Source of the DNA: an uncultured Blautia sp.
Lineage (GTDB): Bacteria; Bacillota; Clostridia; Lachnospirales; Lachnospiraceae
DNA length: 64,000 nucleotides
Direction: 5' to 3'
Assembly (NCBI GenBank): GCA_946557785.1
Contig: CAMNTH010000009.1
Span: forward strand, 53,263-117,262
Below, piece by piece: positions 43,223 to 52,944 of this stretch (position 1 is the first letter of the stretch; every line of letters begins with the position of its first letter). The position numbers and the translations under genes are program-made. The notes under the pieces were generated by a model, which made no database searches, was not told the DNA's origin, and saw nothing but the letters and a program-made list of their open reading frames with translations.

Positions 43223-44197
43223 ATGGAAAACAGATTATTTGACGTAACCGCCCTGGGTGAGTTATTAATTGATTTTACAGAAAACGGAACCAGCTCTCAG
43301 GGGAACCCCCTTATGGAAGCAAATCCAGGCGGCGCTCCCTGCAACGTCCTTGCCATGCTGGAACGCCTTGGCAAAAAAACCGCCTTTATCGGAAAAGTAG
43401 GCAAGGACATGTTCGGAAACCAGTTAAAAGCCGCAGTGGAAGAAGTCGGCATTGATACCCGCAATCTGATTATGGATGAAGAAGTACATACTACCCTTGC
43501 GTTTGTCCATACCTACCCGGATGGAGACAGAGATTTTTCTTTCTACCGCAATCCCGGTGCTGACATGATGCTGACCAAATCTGAAGTACAGGAAGACCTG
43601 ATCAAAAATTCCCGTATTTTCCACTTTGGAACCCTTTCTTCCACCCATGAAGGTGTCCGTGAAGCCACCCGCCATGCCATCAAGGCTGCCAGGGAAGCAG
43701 GCTGCATTATCACCTTTGATCCTAACTTACGCCCTCCTCTCTGGAAGTCCCTGGAGGATGCCAAAGCAGAGATCGAATACGGCATGACCAAATGCGATGT
43801 CTTAAAGATTTCAGACAACGAGGTGGAATTCCTATTCGGAACCACAGATTACGACAAAGGCGCTGCACTCATCCGTGAAAAATACAATATTCCGCTTGTT
43901 CTTATTACCATGGGGAAAGACGGCAGCCGGGCATATTATAAAGACCTTCGGGTAGAAGCTGCCCCCTTCCTTCAGGAGCATACCATCGAAACTACCGGAG
44001 CAGGGGATACCTTCTGCGCAAGCGCACTGAATTATGTGCTGGAACATGGCCTTGAGAATCTTACAGAAGATAATCTTATGGAGCTTCTCACCTTTGCCAA
44101 TGCTGCAGCATCCCTTATAACCACAAGAAAGGGTGCGCTCCGTGTAATGCCTGCACGCCAGGAGGTACTGAACTTTATTAAAGAAAGCGGACGCTAA
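43223..44197 (+). CDS. PfkB-family sugar kinase, probable fructokinase
   Basis: 324 residues. 'LGELLIDFTENGTSSQGNP' and 'NPGGAPCNVLAMLERLGKKT' are the N-terminal PfkB substrate-binding region, and 'EHTIETTGAGDTFCASALNY' is the second signature with the catalytic Asp in GAGD. 'FSFYRNPGADMMLTKSEV' is typical of fructokinases (ScrK-like), which make fructose 6-phosphate. GGAGG lies 9 nt before the ATG. It is monocistronic, divergent from the branching-enzyme gene and followed by a terminator, so its sugar source is not shown. Confidence 0.9.
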   Translation: MENRLFDVTALGELLIDFTENGTSSQGNPLMEANPGGAPCNVLAMLERLGKKTAFIGKVGKDMFGNQLKAAVEEVGIDTRNLIMDEEVHTTLAFVHTYPDGDRDFSFYRNPGADMMLTKSEVQEDLIKNSRIFHFGTLSSTHEGVREATRHAIKAAREAGCIITFDPNLRPPLWKSLEDAKAEIEYGMTKCDVLKISDNEVEFLFGTTDYDKGAALIREKYNIPLVLITMGKDGSRAYYKDLRVEAAPFLQEHTIETTGAGDTFCASALNYVLEHGLENLTEDNLMELLTFANAAASLITTRKGALRVMPARQEVLNFIKESGR

Positions 44198-44202
44198 AAG
44201 AA

Positions 44203-44248
44203 AATCCCGGAAGAGCCGTATTCCCATACAGTTCTTCCGGGGTTCTTT
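44203..44248. terminator. Bidirectional terminator between fructokinase and serA
   Basis: CCCGGAAGA (44206-44214) pairs with TCTTCCGGG (44233-44241); TTCTTTTTT follows on the plus strand and an A-rich flank gives GATTTTC on the minus strand. Confidence 0.8.
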
Positions 44249-44249
44249 T

Positions 44250-45413
44250 TTATTTCACAACACGTACCTTAGAAACGCCTTCCACAGACTCCAGGGCGTC
44301 CAGCGCACCCTTGGAAACGGCTGTCTCAAGGTCGATCAAGGTATAAGCAAATTCACCCTTACTCTTATTCGTCATATCCGCAATATTCACACCCTCATCA
44401 CCAAGGATTTTGGTAAACTGGCTGATCATATTGGGAACATTTTTATGGGCAATGGCGATTCTTCCTACTGCAACACAGATCCCCATATCGCAGTTTGGAA
44501 AGTTTACGGAATTTTTGATATTTCCATTCTCCAGGAAATCACGAACTTCCTTCACCGCCATTTCCGCACAATTTTCCTCAGATTCTTCCGTAGAAGCGCC
44601 AAGATGAGGGGTTACCAGAATCCCTTCACGTCCTGCAACCAGAGGATTTGCAAAATCTGTCACATATTTCTTAACCTTACCGGTTTCCAGCGCATCAATA
44701 AGGGCTTCCTCATCTACCAGAAGGTCACGGGCAAAGTTCAAAAGTACAACGCCCTCCTTCATCTTTGCAAAAGCTTCTTTATTGATCATCTTCTTTGTAC
44801 TGTCCAAAAGGGGCACATGAATGGTGATATAATCACACTGGGTATAAATTTCATCCAGGCTCTTGCTGTGTTTGATGGTTCTGGAAAGATTCCAGGCAGC
44901 ATCAATGGAAATATACGGGTCATATCCATAAACTTCCATACCCAAATGGGAAGCAGAATTTGCCACCATGGCGCCGATAGCCCCGAGACCAATGATACCC
45001 AGCTTTCTGCCGCTGATCTCACAGCCTGCAAACTGCTTTTTCTGCTTTTCTGCAAGCTTATCTATGTTCTCCTTATCCTTCTGCTGTGCTACCCATTCAA
45101 TACCGCCAACGATATCACGGGATGCAAGAAGCATGCCCGCAAGAACCAGTTCCTTTACACCGTTCGCATTGGCACCCGGTGTATTAAAAACTACAATCCC
45201 TTTTTCTGCGCATTCCCTTACGGGAATATTATTCACACCTGCTCCTGCCCGGGCAATGACTTTTACACAATCCGGCAAAGCCATTTCATGCATCTTGGCG
45301 CTTCTCACCAGAACAGCATCGGCATTTTCCATGGATTCTGTTTCTTTATAATTATTTGTAAAAATATCCAATCCTTTTTCTGAAATAGGATTTAGGCAAT
45401 GATACTGAAACAT
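44250..45413 (-). CDS. serA: D-3-phosphoglycerate dehydrogenase
   Basis: 387 residues. First step of serine synthesis, oxidising 3-phosphoglycerate with NAD. 'GRKLGIIGLGAIGAMVANS' is the Rossmann motif, 'NFARDLLVDEEALIDALETG' and 'VTPHLGASTEESEENCAEMA' carry the catalytic Arg/His region, and residues ~315-387 are an ACT domain ('NIADMTNKSKGEFAYTLIDL') for regulation by serine or another amino acid. It overlaps serC by one base (TAATG) and ends the leuB-ilvD-ilvB-serC-serA operon. Confidence 0.95.
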   Translation of the reverse strand: MFQYHCLNPISEKGLDIFTNNYKETESMENADAVLVRSAKMHEMALPDCVKVIARAGAGVNNIPVRECAEKGIVVFNTPGANANGVKELVLAGMLLASRDIVGGIEWVAQQKDKENIDKLAEKQKKQFAGCEISGRKLGIIGLGAIGAMVANSASHLGMEVYGYDPYISIDAAWNLSRTIKHSKSLDEIYTQCDYITIHVPLLDSTKKMINKEAFAKMKEGVVLLNFARDLLVDEEALIDALETGKVKKYVTDFANPLVAGREGILVTPHLGASTEESEENCAEMAVKEVRDFLENGNIKNSVNFPNCDMGICVAVGRIAIAHKNVPNMISQFTKILGDEGVNIADMTNKSKGEFAYTLIDLETAVSKGALDALESVEGVSKVRVVK

Positions 45414-46495
45414 TACGCATTCTCCTCCTCAAATTTCTTCATGAAAGCGACCAGGGCTTCTACCCCTTCTCTTGGCATTGCATTATAAATACTTGCACGC
45501 ATACCGCCTACGGAACGATGTCCTTTCAGGTTTACCAGTCCTGCAGAAGCTGCTTCCTTTACAAATTTGGCATCCAGCTCTTTATCTCCTGTTACAAAGG
45601 GGACATTCATAAGGGAACGATCCTTAGGCACGACCGTTCCTTTGAAAAGCTTGCTTTCATCAAGAAAATCATAAAGAATCCTTGCTTTTTCTTCGTTTCT
45701 TCTCTTCATCTCTTCCAGGCCGCCCATAGCTTTCAGCCATTTGAAAACCTTGCCGCAGACATAAATGCAATAGGTGTTCGGCGTATTGTAAAGGGAACCT
45801 GCATCTGCGTGTGTTTTGTAAGTCAGCATGGTAGGTGTTCCCGGAAGAACATCCTCTGTAATCAGGTCTTCACGGATAATGACAATCACCATTCCTGCAG
45901 GTCCGATATTTTTCTGCACACCGCCGTAGATAATGCCGTATTTGGTAACATCTACAGGCTCAGACAAAAAACAGGAGGAAACATCCGATACCAGAAGTTT
46001 GCCCTTGGTATTGGGAAGTTCTTTGAATTTCGTTCCGTAAATCGTATTGTTTTCACAGATATATACATAGTCCGCATCCGGGCTTACGGCAAGATCGCTG
46101 CAGTCTGGAATATAGGAGAAAGTCTCATCCTCGGAAGAAGCAATTTTGTTTGCCTTGCCGTATTTCTGTGCTTCCTGGTATGCCTTTTTTGCCCACTGAC
46201 CTGTCACAATGTAATCCGCAACCTTATTTTTCATCAGGTTCATGGGGATCATGGCAAACTGCTGGGATGCTCCGCCCTGGAGAAACAATACCTTATAATT
46301 ATCCGGAATGTTCATCAGGTCGCGAAGATCCTGCTCTGCATCATCGATAATCTGCTGGAAAGCGGCACTTCTATGGCTCATTTCCATAACGGACATGCCT
46401 GTTCCGTTGTAGTCCAGCATTTCTTCTGCAACTTCTTTTAATACCTCTTCCGGAAGGACGGCCGGTCCTGCGGAAAAATTATACACTCTGCTCAT
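45413..46495 (-). CDS. serC: Phosphoserine aminotransferase
   Basis: 360 residues, PLP-dependent class V. Converts 3-phosphohydroxypyruvate to phosphoserine. 'VYNFSAGPAVLPEEVLKEVA' opens the family pattern, 'VLFLQGGASQQFAMIPMNLM' contacts PLP, and 'KYGIIYGGVQKNIGPAGM' holds the Schiff-base Lys. The start lies within the last codons of ilvB (17-nt overlap), showing translational coupling. Confidence 0.95.
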   Translation of the reverse strand: MSRVYNFSAGPAVLPEEVLKEVAEEMLDYNGTGMSVMEMSHRSAAFQQIIDDAEQDLRDLMNIPDNYKVLFLQGGASQQFAMIPMNLMKNKVADYIVTGQWAKKAYQEAQKYGKANKIASSEDETFSYIPDCSDLAVSPDADYVYICENNTIYGTKFKELPNTKGKLLVSDVSSCFLSEPVDVTKYGIIYGGVQKNIGPAGMVIVIIREDLITEDVLPGTPTMLTYKTHADAGSLYNTPNTYCIYVCGKVFKWLKAMGGLEEMKRRNEEKARILYDFLDESKLFKGTVVPKDRSLMNVPFVTGDKELDAKFVKEAASAGLVNLKGHRSVGGMRASIYNAMPREGVEALVAFMKKFEEENA

Positions 46496-48170
46496 TTTTT
46501 TTCATATCCTCCTCGTCAAAAACATCATCAATGTTTGCTCCTGCCGGAACCATCGGGAATACACTTAAATCCTGATCGATCCAACAGTCCAGAACTACCG
46601 GCCCGCTGCTTGCAAGGGCTTCTTTTAATGCAGGTTCCACTTCCTCCATCTTTGTTACACGAATGGCCTTTGCACCCATACCCTCTGAAATTTTCACAAA
46701 ATCCACTGCGTCATTCAAAATGGTATGAGAATACCTGTGATCATAGAACAGACTCTGCCACTGACGCACCATGCCCAGTACATGATTGTTCAGAACAATC
46801 TGTATAAGCTGCCTGCCGCAGCGCACTGCTGTTGCGATCTCATTCATGTTCATACGGAAGCATCCGTCTCCTGCAATATTTACAACAGTTTTATCCGGTC
46901 TTCCCATCTTAGCGCCAATAGCCGCACCAAGGCCGTAGCCCATAGTGCCAAGGCCGCCTGAGGTGAGAAGTGTTCTTGGCTCTTTAAATTTATAATACTG
47001 TGCTGTCCACATCTGGTGCTGGCCTACATCTGTAGAGATAATGGCATCACCTTTTGTCAGCTCATAAAGCTTTTCGATCACGTAAGGACCTGTAAGCTGG
47101 GTTTTATCATAGCGAAGCGGATATTTCGCCTTCATATCCTGAATTTCTGCAGTCCATTCCGGATGCTGCTTTTCAGGAATCGCTTCCAAAAGCCTTCTTA
47201 AAATTTCTTTCATGTCTCCCACAATGGAAGTATCCACCATCACATTTTTGTTGATTTCAGCAGCATCAACATCAATCTGAATGATTTTTGCATTTCTTGC
47301 AAAACTCTTTGTATTTCCAGTCACTCGGTCACTGAAACGTGCCCCCAAAACGATCAGAAGGTCGGATTTCGTTACGCCCAGATTAGCAGTCTTAGTGCCG
47401 TGCATGCCAAGCATTCCGGTATACAGTTCATCTTCTCCTGAAAATGCGCCTTTACCCATAAGGCTGTCGCATACAGGCGCCTGGATTTTGTGAGCCAATG
47501 CCGCTATCTCTTGTGAAGCACCGGAAATCACGCCGCCGCCGCCAACAAAGATAAAGGGTCTTTCCGCTTCTTTTATCATTTTTACAGCTGTTTCCACATC
47601 CTCCTTGCGGATCTCGCTGGTTTCTCTGTATACGGTAGCTGGATGACGCGGAGAATATTCTATTTTGCTTCCGGTTACATCCTTGGTCACATCCACAAGC
47701 ACCGGGCCGGGACGTCCGCTTTTTGCAATATAAAATGCTTTACGGATGGTATCCGCCAGATTCTCAATGTCTTTCACAATGTAGCTGTGCTTTGTAATAG
47801 GCATTACGATTCCTGCAATGTCCACCTCCTGGAAGGAGTCCCTTCCAAGAAGGGGTTTTCCTACATTGGCTGTAATGGCAACCATTGGCACGGAGTCCAT
47901 ATAGGCTGTTGCAATACCAGTTACCAGGTTCGTTGCTCCCGGGCCTGATGTAGCCAGGCATACGCCTACCTTTCCGGTAGCGCGTGCATATCCGTCTGCA
48001 GCATGGGAAGCTCCCTGCTCATGGGATGTTAATACATGGTTGATCTCATCTCTATACTCATAAAGTGCATCATAAACGTTTAGAATTGCGCCTCCCGGAT
48101 AGCCGAAAACTGTATCCACACCCTGTTCCTTGAGACATTCTACAATAATCTCCGCACCTGTAAGCTGCAT
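46479..48170 (-). CDS. ilvB: Acetolactate synthase, large (catalytic) subunit
   Basis: 563 residues, ThDP enzyme making acetolactate or acetohydroxybutyrate for branched-chain amino acids. 'DTVFGYPGGAILNVYDALY', catalytic Glu in 'LTSHEQGASHAADGYARATG', 'RDSFQEVDIAGIVMPITKHS', and the ThDP/Mg motif 'NIAGDGCFRMNMNEIATAVR' then 'QIVLNNHVLGMVRQWQ' are clear and indicate the FAD-binding anabolic type. The small regulatory subunit gene is not adjacent. AAGGAGG precedes the ATG; ilvD ends 12 nt upstream. Confidence 0.95.
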   Translation of the reverse strand: MQLTGAEIIVECLKEQGVDTVFGYPGGAILNVYDALYEYRDEINHVLTSHEQGASHAADGYARATGKVGVCLATSGPGATNLVTGIATAYMDSVPMVAITANVGKPLLGRDSFQEVDIAGIVMPITKHSYIVKDIENLADTIRKAFYIAKSGRPGPVLVDVTKDVTGSKIEYSPRHPATVYRETSEIRKEDVETAVKMIKEAERPFIFVGGGGVISGASQEIAALAHKIQAPVCDSLMGKGAFSGEDELYTGMLGMHGTKTANLGVTKSDLLIVLGARFSDRVTGNTKSFARNAKIIQIDVDAAEINKNVMVDTSIVGDMKEILRRLLEAIPEKQHPEWTAEIQDMKAKYPLRYDKTQLTGPYVIEKLYELTKGDAIISTDVGQHQMWTAQYYKFKEPRTLLTSGGLGTMGYGLGAAIGAKMGRPDKTVVNIAGDGCFRMNMNEIATAVRCGRQLIQIVLNNHVLGMVRQWQSLFYDHRYSHTILNDAVDFVKISEGMGAKAIRVTKMEEVEPALKEALASSGPVVLDCWIDQDLSVFPMVPAGANIDDVFDEEDMKKNEQSV

Positions 48171-48182
48171 ATTGTTCCCTCC

Positions 48183-49856
48183 TTATTTCGCCTTTGGTAT
48201 TTCAAGGATAGCTCCTCTATTGCCGGAAGTTACCATTGCCGCATATCTTGCAAGATATCCTGTAGTAACCTTTGGCTCGCGAGGCTGCCATTTTTCTTTT
48301 CTTGCCTGCATCTCTTCCTCAGAAACCTTTACTTCCAGCTTCAGTTCCGGAATATTGATGCTGATGATATCCCCCTCCTCAACCAGGGCAATGGGACCTC
48401 CAACAGCAGCCTCCGGGGATACGTGGCCGATAGATGCGCCTCTGGACGCACCGCTGAAACGTCCGTCTGTGATCAGGGCCACACAAGAACCAAGCCCCAT
48501 GCCTGCAATAGCAGAAGTTGGATTGAGCATTTCTCTCATTCCCGGTCCGCCCTTTGGTCCTTCATAGCGGATCACTACAACGTCTCCTGCTACGATCTTA
48601 CCGCCCTTAATGGCTTCAATCGCATCCTCCTCACAGTCAAACACACGTGCAGGACCTTCATGCACCATCATTTCCTCTACCACTGCGGAGCGTTTTACAA
48701 CGCCGCCGTCAGGAGCCAGGTTTCCTTTCAGCACTGCAAGTCCGCCGGTCTGGCTGTATGGACGATCCACAGGACGGATGACTTCCTGATTCAGGTTTTC
48801 ACAGCCTTCGATATTTTCTCCAATGGTCTTTCCTGTTACTGTCATGCAATCTGTAAAAAGAAGACCCTTTTTATTTAGCTCATTCATTACCGCATAGACG
48901 CCCCCTGCTTCATTAAGATCTTCCATATAGGTTGGGCCTGCCGGAGCCAGATGGCAAAGGTTCGGCGTTTTTTCGCTGATGCTGTTTGCGAAGCTGATAT
49001 CAAAGTCCATTCCAATCTCATGGGCGATCGCCGGCAGATGAAGCATGCTGTTGGTGGAGCAGCCAAGAGCCATATCTACTGTCAAGGCATTTAATACGGC
49101 TTTTTCTGTCATAATATCCCTTGGACGGATATCTTTGCGGTAAAGCTCCATTACCTGCATGCCCGCATGTTTTGCCAGACGGATTCTCTCTGAATAAACT
49201 GCAGGGATGGTTCCGTTGCCCCTAAGTCCCATTCCCAGGGCCTCTGTCAGGCAGTTCATACTGTTTGCTGTATACATGCCGGAGCAGGAACCGCAGGTAG
49301 GACATGTTTTATTTTCATATTCTGTCAGTTCTTCTTCTGTAAGATTCCCTGCCGCATAAGAGCCTACCGCTTCAAACATACTGGAAAGGCTGGTCTTATG
49401 TCCGTGAATATGACCTGCCATCATGGGGCCTCCGCTTACAAATACAGTAGGCACATTGATCCTGGCTGCTGCCATCAGAAGTCCCGGAACATTCTTGTCA
49501 CAGTTGGGCACCATTACAAGTGCATCAAACTGATGTGCAAGAGCCATAGACTCCGTGGAGTCTGCAATCAGATCACGGGTAACCAGGGAATATTTCATTC
49601 CAATATGTCCCATGGCAATTCCATCGCAGACAGCGATTGCCGGAAATACCACCGGGGTACCACCTGCCATAGCTACGCCCTGTTTTACTGCATCTACAAT
49701 TTTGTCAAGGTTCATATGGCCCGGCACGATTTCATTGTAAGAGCTGACAATACCTACCAGCGGACGCTCCAGTTCTTCTTTTGTCATTCCAAGGGCATTA
49801 AACAAAGATCTGTGGGGTGCCTGCTGAGATCCTTTTTTTACTGCGTCACTTCTCAT
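48183..49856 (-). CDS. ilvD: Dihydroxy-acid dehydratase
   Basis: 557 residues. Dehydrates dihydroxy acids to the 2-keto acids of valine and isoleucine synthesis. Cluster Cys lie in '[15 protein letters not shown]' and '[20 protein letters not shown]'; '[20 protein letters not shown]' is the C-terminal signature with the catalytic Ser region. Second gene of the operon, 34 nt after leuB. Length typical. Confidence 0.96.
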   Translation of the reverse strand: MRSDAVKKGSQQAPHRSLFNALGMTKEELERPLVGIVSSYNEIVPGHMNLDKIVDAVKQGVAMAGGTPVVFPAIAVCDGIAMGHIGMKYSLVTRDLIADSTESMALAHQFDALVMVPNCDKNVPGLLMAAARINVPTVFVSGGPMMAGHIHGHKTSLSSMFEAVGSYAAGNLTEEELTEYENKTCPTCGSCSGMYTANSMNCLTEALGMGLRGNGTIPAVYSERIRLAKHAGMQVMELYRKDIRPRDIMTEKAVLNALTVDMALGCSTNSMLHLPAIAHEIGMDFDISFANSISEKTPNLCHLAPAGPTYMEDLNEAGGVYAVMNELNKKGLLFTDCMTVTGKTIGENIEGCENLNQEVIRPVDRPYSQTGGLAVLKGNLAPDGGVVKRSAVVEEMMVHEGPARVFDCEEDAIEAIKGGKIVAGDVVVIRYEGPKGGPGMREMLNPTSAIAGMGLGSCVALITDGRFSGASRGASIGHVSPEAAVGGPIALVEEGDIISINIPELKLEVKVSEEEMQARKEKWQPREPKVTTGYLARYAAMVTSGNRGAILEIPKAK

Positions 49857-49890
49857 TTTTTAATTCCACTCCTTTAATCTAATCCATTTG

Positions 49891-50973
49891 TTAAATTGCA
49901 TCTGCAATGAGACTGCCCATTTCTATAGTACCGACACTCCTGCAGCCCTCAGACATAATATCGCCTGTGCGGTATCCCTCTGTAAGTACCTTCTGAACTG
50001 CTGCCTCCACTGCATCTGCTTCTGCATCCAGATCCAGCGAATAGCGGAGCATCATAGCTGCGGACAAAATGGTGGCAATGGGATTTGCTTTATTCTGTCC
50101 TGCAATATCCGGTGCTGATCCATGGCTGGGCTCATAAAGACCGAACCTGGTTTCATTTAGGCTTGCAGAAGAAAGCATTCCGATAGATCCCGTTACCATG
50201 CTGGCTTCATCCGATAAAATATCACCGAACATGTTCTCAGTCAAGATCACGTCAAATTGCTTAGGATCGCGGACAAGCTGCATGGCACAGTTATCTACCA
50301 GCATATGCTCTAAGGTCACTTCCGGGTAATCCTTGGCAACTTCTTCCACCACACTTCTCCACAGACGTGACGAATCCAGCACATTGGCCTTATCTACACT
50401 GGTTACCTTTTTAGAACGTTTCATTGCAATCTCAAATGCTTTCACTGCTATGCGGCGGATTTCGTTCTCATTATATGACAGAGTATCAATGGCTGTTTTA
50501 ACGCCATTTTCTTCAATTGTCTTTCGTTCTCCAAAGTAAAGCCCTCCTGTAAGTTCCCGGACGATGATCATATCAAATCCGTCCCCAATAATATCTTCCC
50601 GCAGAGGACATGCAGCTTTTAACTCATTATATAAATAAGCCGGACGCAGATTTGCAAAAAGATTCAGAGCCTTACGGATGGCCAGAAGGCCGGCTTCCGG
50701 TCTTTTGGATGGTTCCAGTTTATACCAGGGGGAGGTTTTGGCATCTCCGCCGATAGAGCCCATCAAAACTGCGTCAGACGCTTTTGCCTGGGCAATGGCT
50801 TCCTCCGTAAGGGGAACTCCATGCACGTCGATGGATGCACCTCCAAGAAGAACATCTGAATATGTAAATGTATGATGATATTTCTCACAAACTTTATCCA
50901 GAACTTTTTTCGCTTCTCTAATGATTTCCGGTCCGATTCCGTCTCCCGGAATCAATGCAATCTTATAATCCAT
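49891..50973 (-). CDS. leuB: 3-isopropylmalate dehydrogenase
   Basis: 360 residues. NAD-dependent oxidative decarboxylation of 3-isopropylmalate in leucine synthesis. '[20 protein letters not shown]', '[20 protein letters not shown]', '[20 protein letters not shown]', '[20 protein letters not shown]' and '[20 protein letters not shown]' are all diagnostic. First gene of the leuB-ilvD-ilvB-serC-serA operon behind a strong promoter with a palindrome over its -10 box. leuA and leuCD are not in the window. Confidence 0.96.
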   Translation of the reverse strand: MDYKIALIPGDGIGPEIIREAKKVLDKVCEKYHHTFTYSDVLLGGASIDVHGVPLTEEAIAQAKASDAVLMGSIGGDAKTSPWYKLEPSKRPEAGLLAIRKALNLFANLRPAYLYNELKAACPLREDIIGDGFDMIIVRELTGGLYFGERKTIEENGVKTAIDTLSYNENEIRRIAVKAFEIAMKRSKKVTSVDKANVLDSSRLWRSVVEEVAKDYPEVTLEHMLVDNCAMQLVRDPKQFDVILTENMFGDILSDEASMVTGSIGMLSSASLNETRFGLYEPSHGSAPDIAGQNKANPIATILSAAMMLRYSLDLDAEADAVEAAVQKVLTEGYRTGDIMSEGCRSVGTIEMGSLIADAI

Positions 50974-51000
50974 GGTCTTAATTCCTTTCCTTTAGAGTAT

Positions 51001-51036
51001 CGTTATTATAATAACGCACTTTTCATAAGATTTCAA
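51001..51036 (-). promoter_or_regulatory. Promoter and palindromic operator candidate of the leu-ilv-ser operon
   Basis: TTGAAA (51031-51036), 17-bp spacer, TATTAT (51008-51013) on the minus strand. A perfect 16-bp palindrome CGTTATTA/TAATAACG (51001-51016) covers the -10 box and start site, where a bound regulator would block RNA polymerase. The leader is only ~27 nt, so no T-box or attenuator fits. Confidence 0.75.
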
Positions 51037-51096
51037 CCTGTTAACGTGAAAAAATGCTGAGGAATCTCTTTCTCCTGATTTTTATTCCCGGGAAGT

Positions 51097-51139
51097 AAAA
51101 AAATAAGTGCCGGGCAGTCTTCCCCCAACACCTATTTTT
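51097..51139 (-). terminator. Terminator after yajC
   Basis: An imperfect stem AAAAATA-GTG--GGG / CCC--CAC-TATTTTT just downstream of the yajC stop ends on the minus strand in seven T. Confidence 0.65.
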
Positions 51140-51147
51140 ACATTACA

Positions 51148-51447
51148 TCATGCAGACGCCTGCTCAGCCTTCTCCACTTCCGCAATGGCCTGTTTTCTCA
51201 TTGGAATACGGCAGTTCTTATTATTGCCGAATTCTACGATCACATCTTCCTCTGTCATGTCAATGATCACTCCGTAAAAACCGCCGGTAGTCACGATGCT
51301 GTCACCAACCTCCATGCTGTTTAACATAGCCTGAAGTCTCTTCTGCTCTTTCTTCTGGGGACGAATCATCAAAAAGTACATCATACCAAAAATGACAACC
51401 ATCCAAATAATCATCATGCCTAAACCTGCTCCGCTCTGTGCGTCCAT
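51148..51447 (-). CDS. yajC: Preprotein translocase accessory subunit YajC
   Basis: 99 residues. One N-terminal helix ('MMIIWMVVIFGMMYFLMI') followed by 'RPQKKEQKRLQAMLNSMEVG' and 'DSIVTTGGFYGVIIDM', the classic YajC pattern. It binds SecDF near the SecYEG channel. It sits 109 bp downstream of tgt, the usual order (tgt-yajC) in bacteria. AGGAGG precedes the ATG. Confidence 0.95.
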   Translation of the reverse strand: MDAQSGAGLGMMIIWMVVIFGMMYFLMIRPQKKEQKRLQAMLNSMEVGDSIVTTGGFYGVIIDMTEEDVIVEFGNNKNCRIPMRKQAIAEVEKAEQASA

Positions 51448-51556
51448 GCCAATTCCTCCTAGTTTTGTATTGCTATCCGATTATACAGAAACGCTATAGG
51501 ATATCATACACAAAAAAATGCAATACTTCAAGTAGTTTTCGCATTTTTCTTCAAAA

Positions 51557-52708
51557 TCACCGATTGCTGTTTATTTTTCCCTGGTCAAAGCCCTCCAGGC
51601 GCATTTTTTTATATTCAGCAAAATTTCCTGCATCCAGTGCATCTCTGATTTCTTCCATCATATGATTATAGAAATACAGGTTATGAAGCACACAAAGACG
51701 CATACCCAGCATCTCTTTTGCTTTTAGAAGATGACGGATATAGGCCCTGCTGTAATGGCGACAGGCAGGGCACTGGCATCCCTCCTGGATGGGACGGTCA
51801 TCCAGTTCATACTTGGCATTGAATAAATTCAGCTTGCCCTGGTTGGTATACACATGTCCATGACGCCCGTTTCTGCTTGGATAAACACAGTCAAAGAAGT
51901 CCACTCCACGTTCTACTCCCTCAAGGATGTTCGCAGGAGTACCCACCCCCATCAAATAAGTAGGCTTATTCTGGGGAAGATAAGGGATAACCTCATCCAA
52001 TATCCTGTACATTTCCTCATGGGTTTCCCCCACAGCCAGCCCTCCTATGGCATAGCCGTCCAGATTCATCTGGGAAATAGCTTTTGCATGGGCAATACGG
52101 ATATCTTCATAAACAGCGCCCTGATTGATCCCAAAAAGAAGCTGTTCTTTATTCAGCGTATCCGGAAGGCTGTTCAAACGTGCCATTTCCGTTTTACATC
52201 TTAAAAGCCAGCGGGTGGTACGGTCAACGGATTTCTGCACATAATCCCGGTCTGCCACACTGCTTGGGCACTCATCAAAGGCCATTGCAATGGTGGAACC
52301 TAGATTTGACTGGATCTGCATACTTTCTTCTGGCCCCATAAAAATCCTATGGCCGTCAATATGGGACTGAAAATAAACACCCTCTTCCTTAATTTTTCGA
52401 AGGCCTGCAAGGGAAAACACCTGAAATCCGCCGGAATCCGTCAGGATCGGACGATCCCAAACCATGAACCTATGCAGTCCTCCTAGCTGCTTTACAATCT
52501 TATCCCCTGGACGCACATGAAGATGATAGGTATTGGAAAGTTCCACCTGGGTGCCGATTTCATAAAGATCCTGGGTAGACACTGCACCCTTAATTGCTGC
52601 GATCGTCCCCACGTTCATAAACACCGGCGTCTGGATTGTTCCATGCACAGTATGAAATTCTGCACGTTTTGCACGCCCCTGGGTTTTTAATAATTTATAT
52701 TCTGCCAT
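51557..52708 (-). CDS. tgt: tRNA-guanine transglycosylase
   Basis: 383 residues. Exchanges guanine-34 of GUN-anticodon tRNAs for the queuosine precursor. 'ILTDSGGFQVFSLAGLRKI' has the catalytic Asp region, 'SRNGRHGHVYTNQGKLNL' the second Asp neighbourhood, and 'CQCPACRHYSRAYIRHLLKA' the zinc Cys set. With queH at 21.5 kb it shows the host makes or salvages queuosine. Preceded by a good promoter. Confidence 0.96.
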   Translation of the reverse strand: MAEYKLLKTQGRAKRAEFHTVHGTIQTPVFMNVGTIAAIKGAVSTQDLYEIGTQVELSNTYHLHVRPGDKIVKQLGGLHRFMVWDRPILTDSGGFQVFSLAGLRKIKEEGVYFQSHIDGHRIFMGPEESMQIQSNLGSTIAMAFDECPSSVADRDYVQKSVDRTTRWLLRCKTEMARLNSLPDTLNKEQLLFGINQGAVYEDIRIAHAKAISQMNLDGYAIGGLAVGETHEEMYRILDEVIPYLPQNKPTYLMGVGTPANILEGVERGVDFFDCVYPSRNGRHGHVYTNQGKLNLFNAKYELDDRPIQEGCQCPACRHYSRAYIRHLLKAKEMLGMRLCVLHNLYFYNHMMEEIRDALDAGNFAEYKKMRLEGFDQGKINSNR

Positions 52709-52744
52709 CTTTTTTCCTTTCTTCTATAAATTCACTCAGGCTAA

Positions 52745-52773
52745 AGTATATCTTGATTTCAACTAAATTTCAA
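52745..52773 (-). promoter_or_regulatory. Sigma-A promoter of tgt-yajC
   Basis: TTGAAA (52768-52773), 17-bp spacer, TATACT (52745-52750) on the minus strand, 37 bp before tgt. Confidence 0.75.
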
Positions 52774-52807
52774 CTATTACAGAAAGAATGATTGTTAAAC
52801 TTTTACA

Positions 52808-52836
52808 TTGTCATTTTGAAAACTTTGTCGTATAAT
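52808..52836 (+). promoter_or_regulatory. Sigma-A promoter of the giant activase gene
   Basis: TTGTCA (52808-52813), 17-bp spacer, consensus TATAAT (52831-52836); divergent from the tgt promoter. The transcribed leader is ~100 nt. Confidence 0.75.
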
Positions 52837-52944
52837 GTTACGGAATATCTTCAAGGATACTTATTAATAAGAAGCAATTTATAATCTTTTGGAAATTGAA
52901 CTGTTTTTTTCATTGGAAAAGATGAGGAGGCAATATTAATTTAT

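Noticed and set aside
44445..46441. Two ~310-codon plus-strand frames opposite serA and serC
   Set aside because: Antisense shadows of conserved genes with full family motifs.
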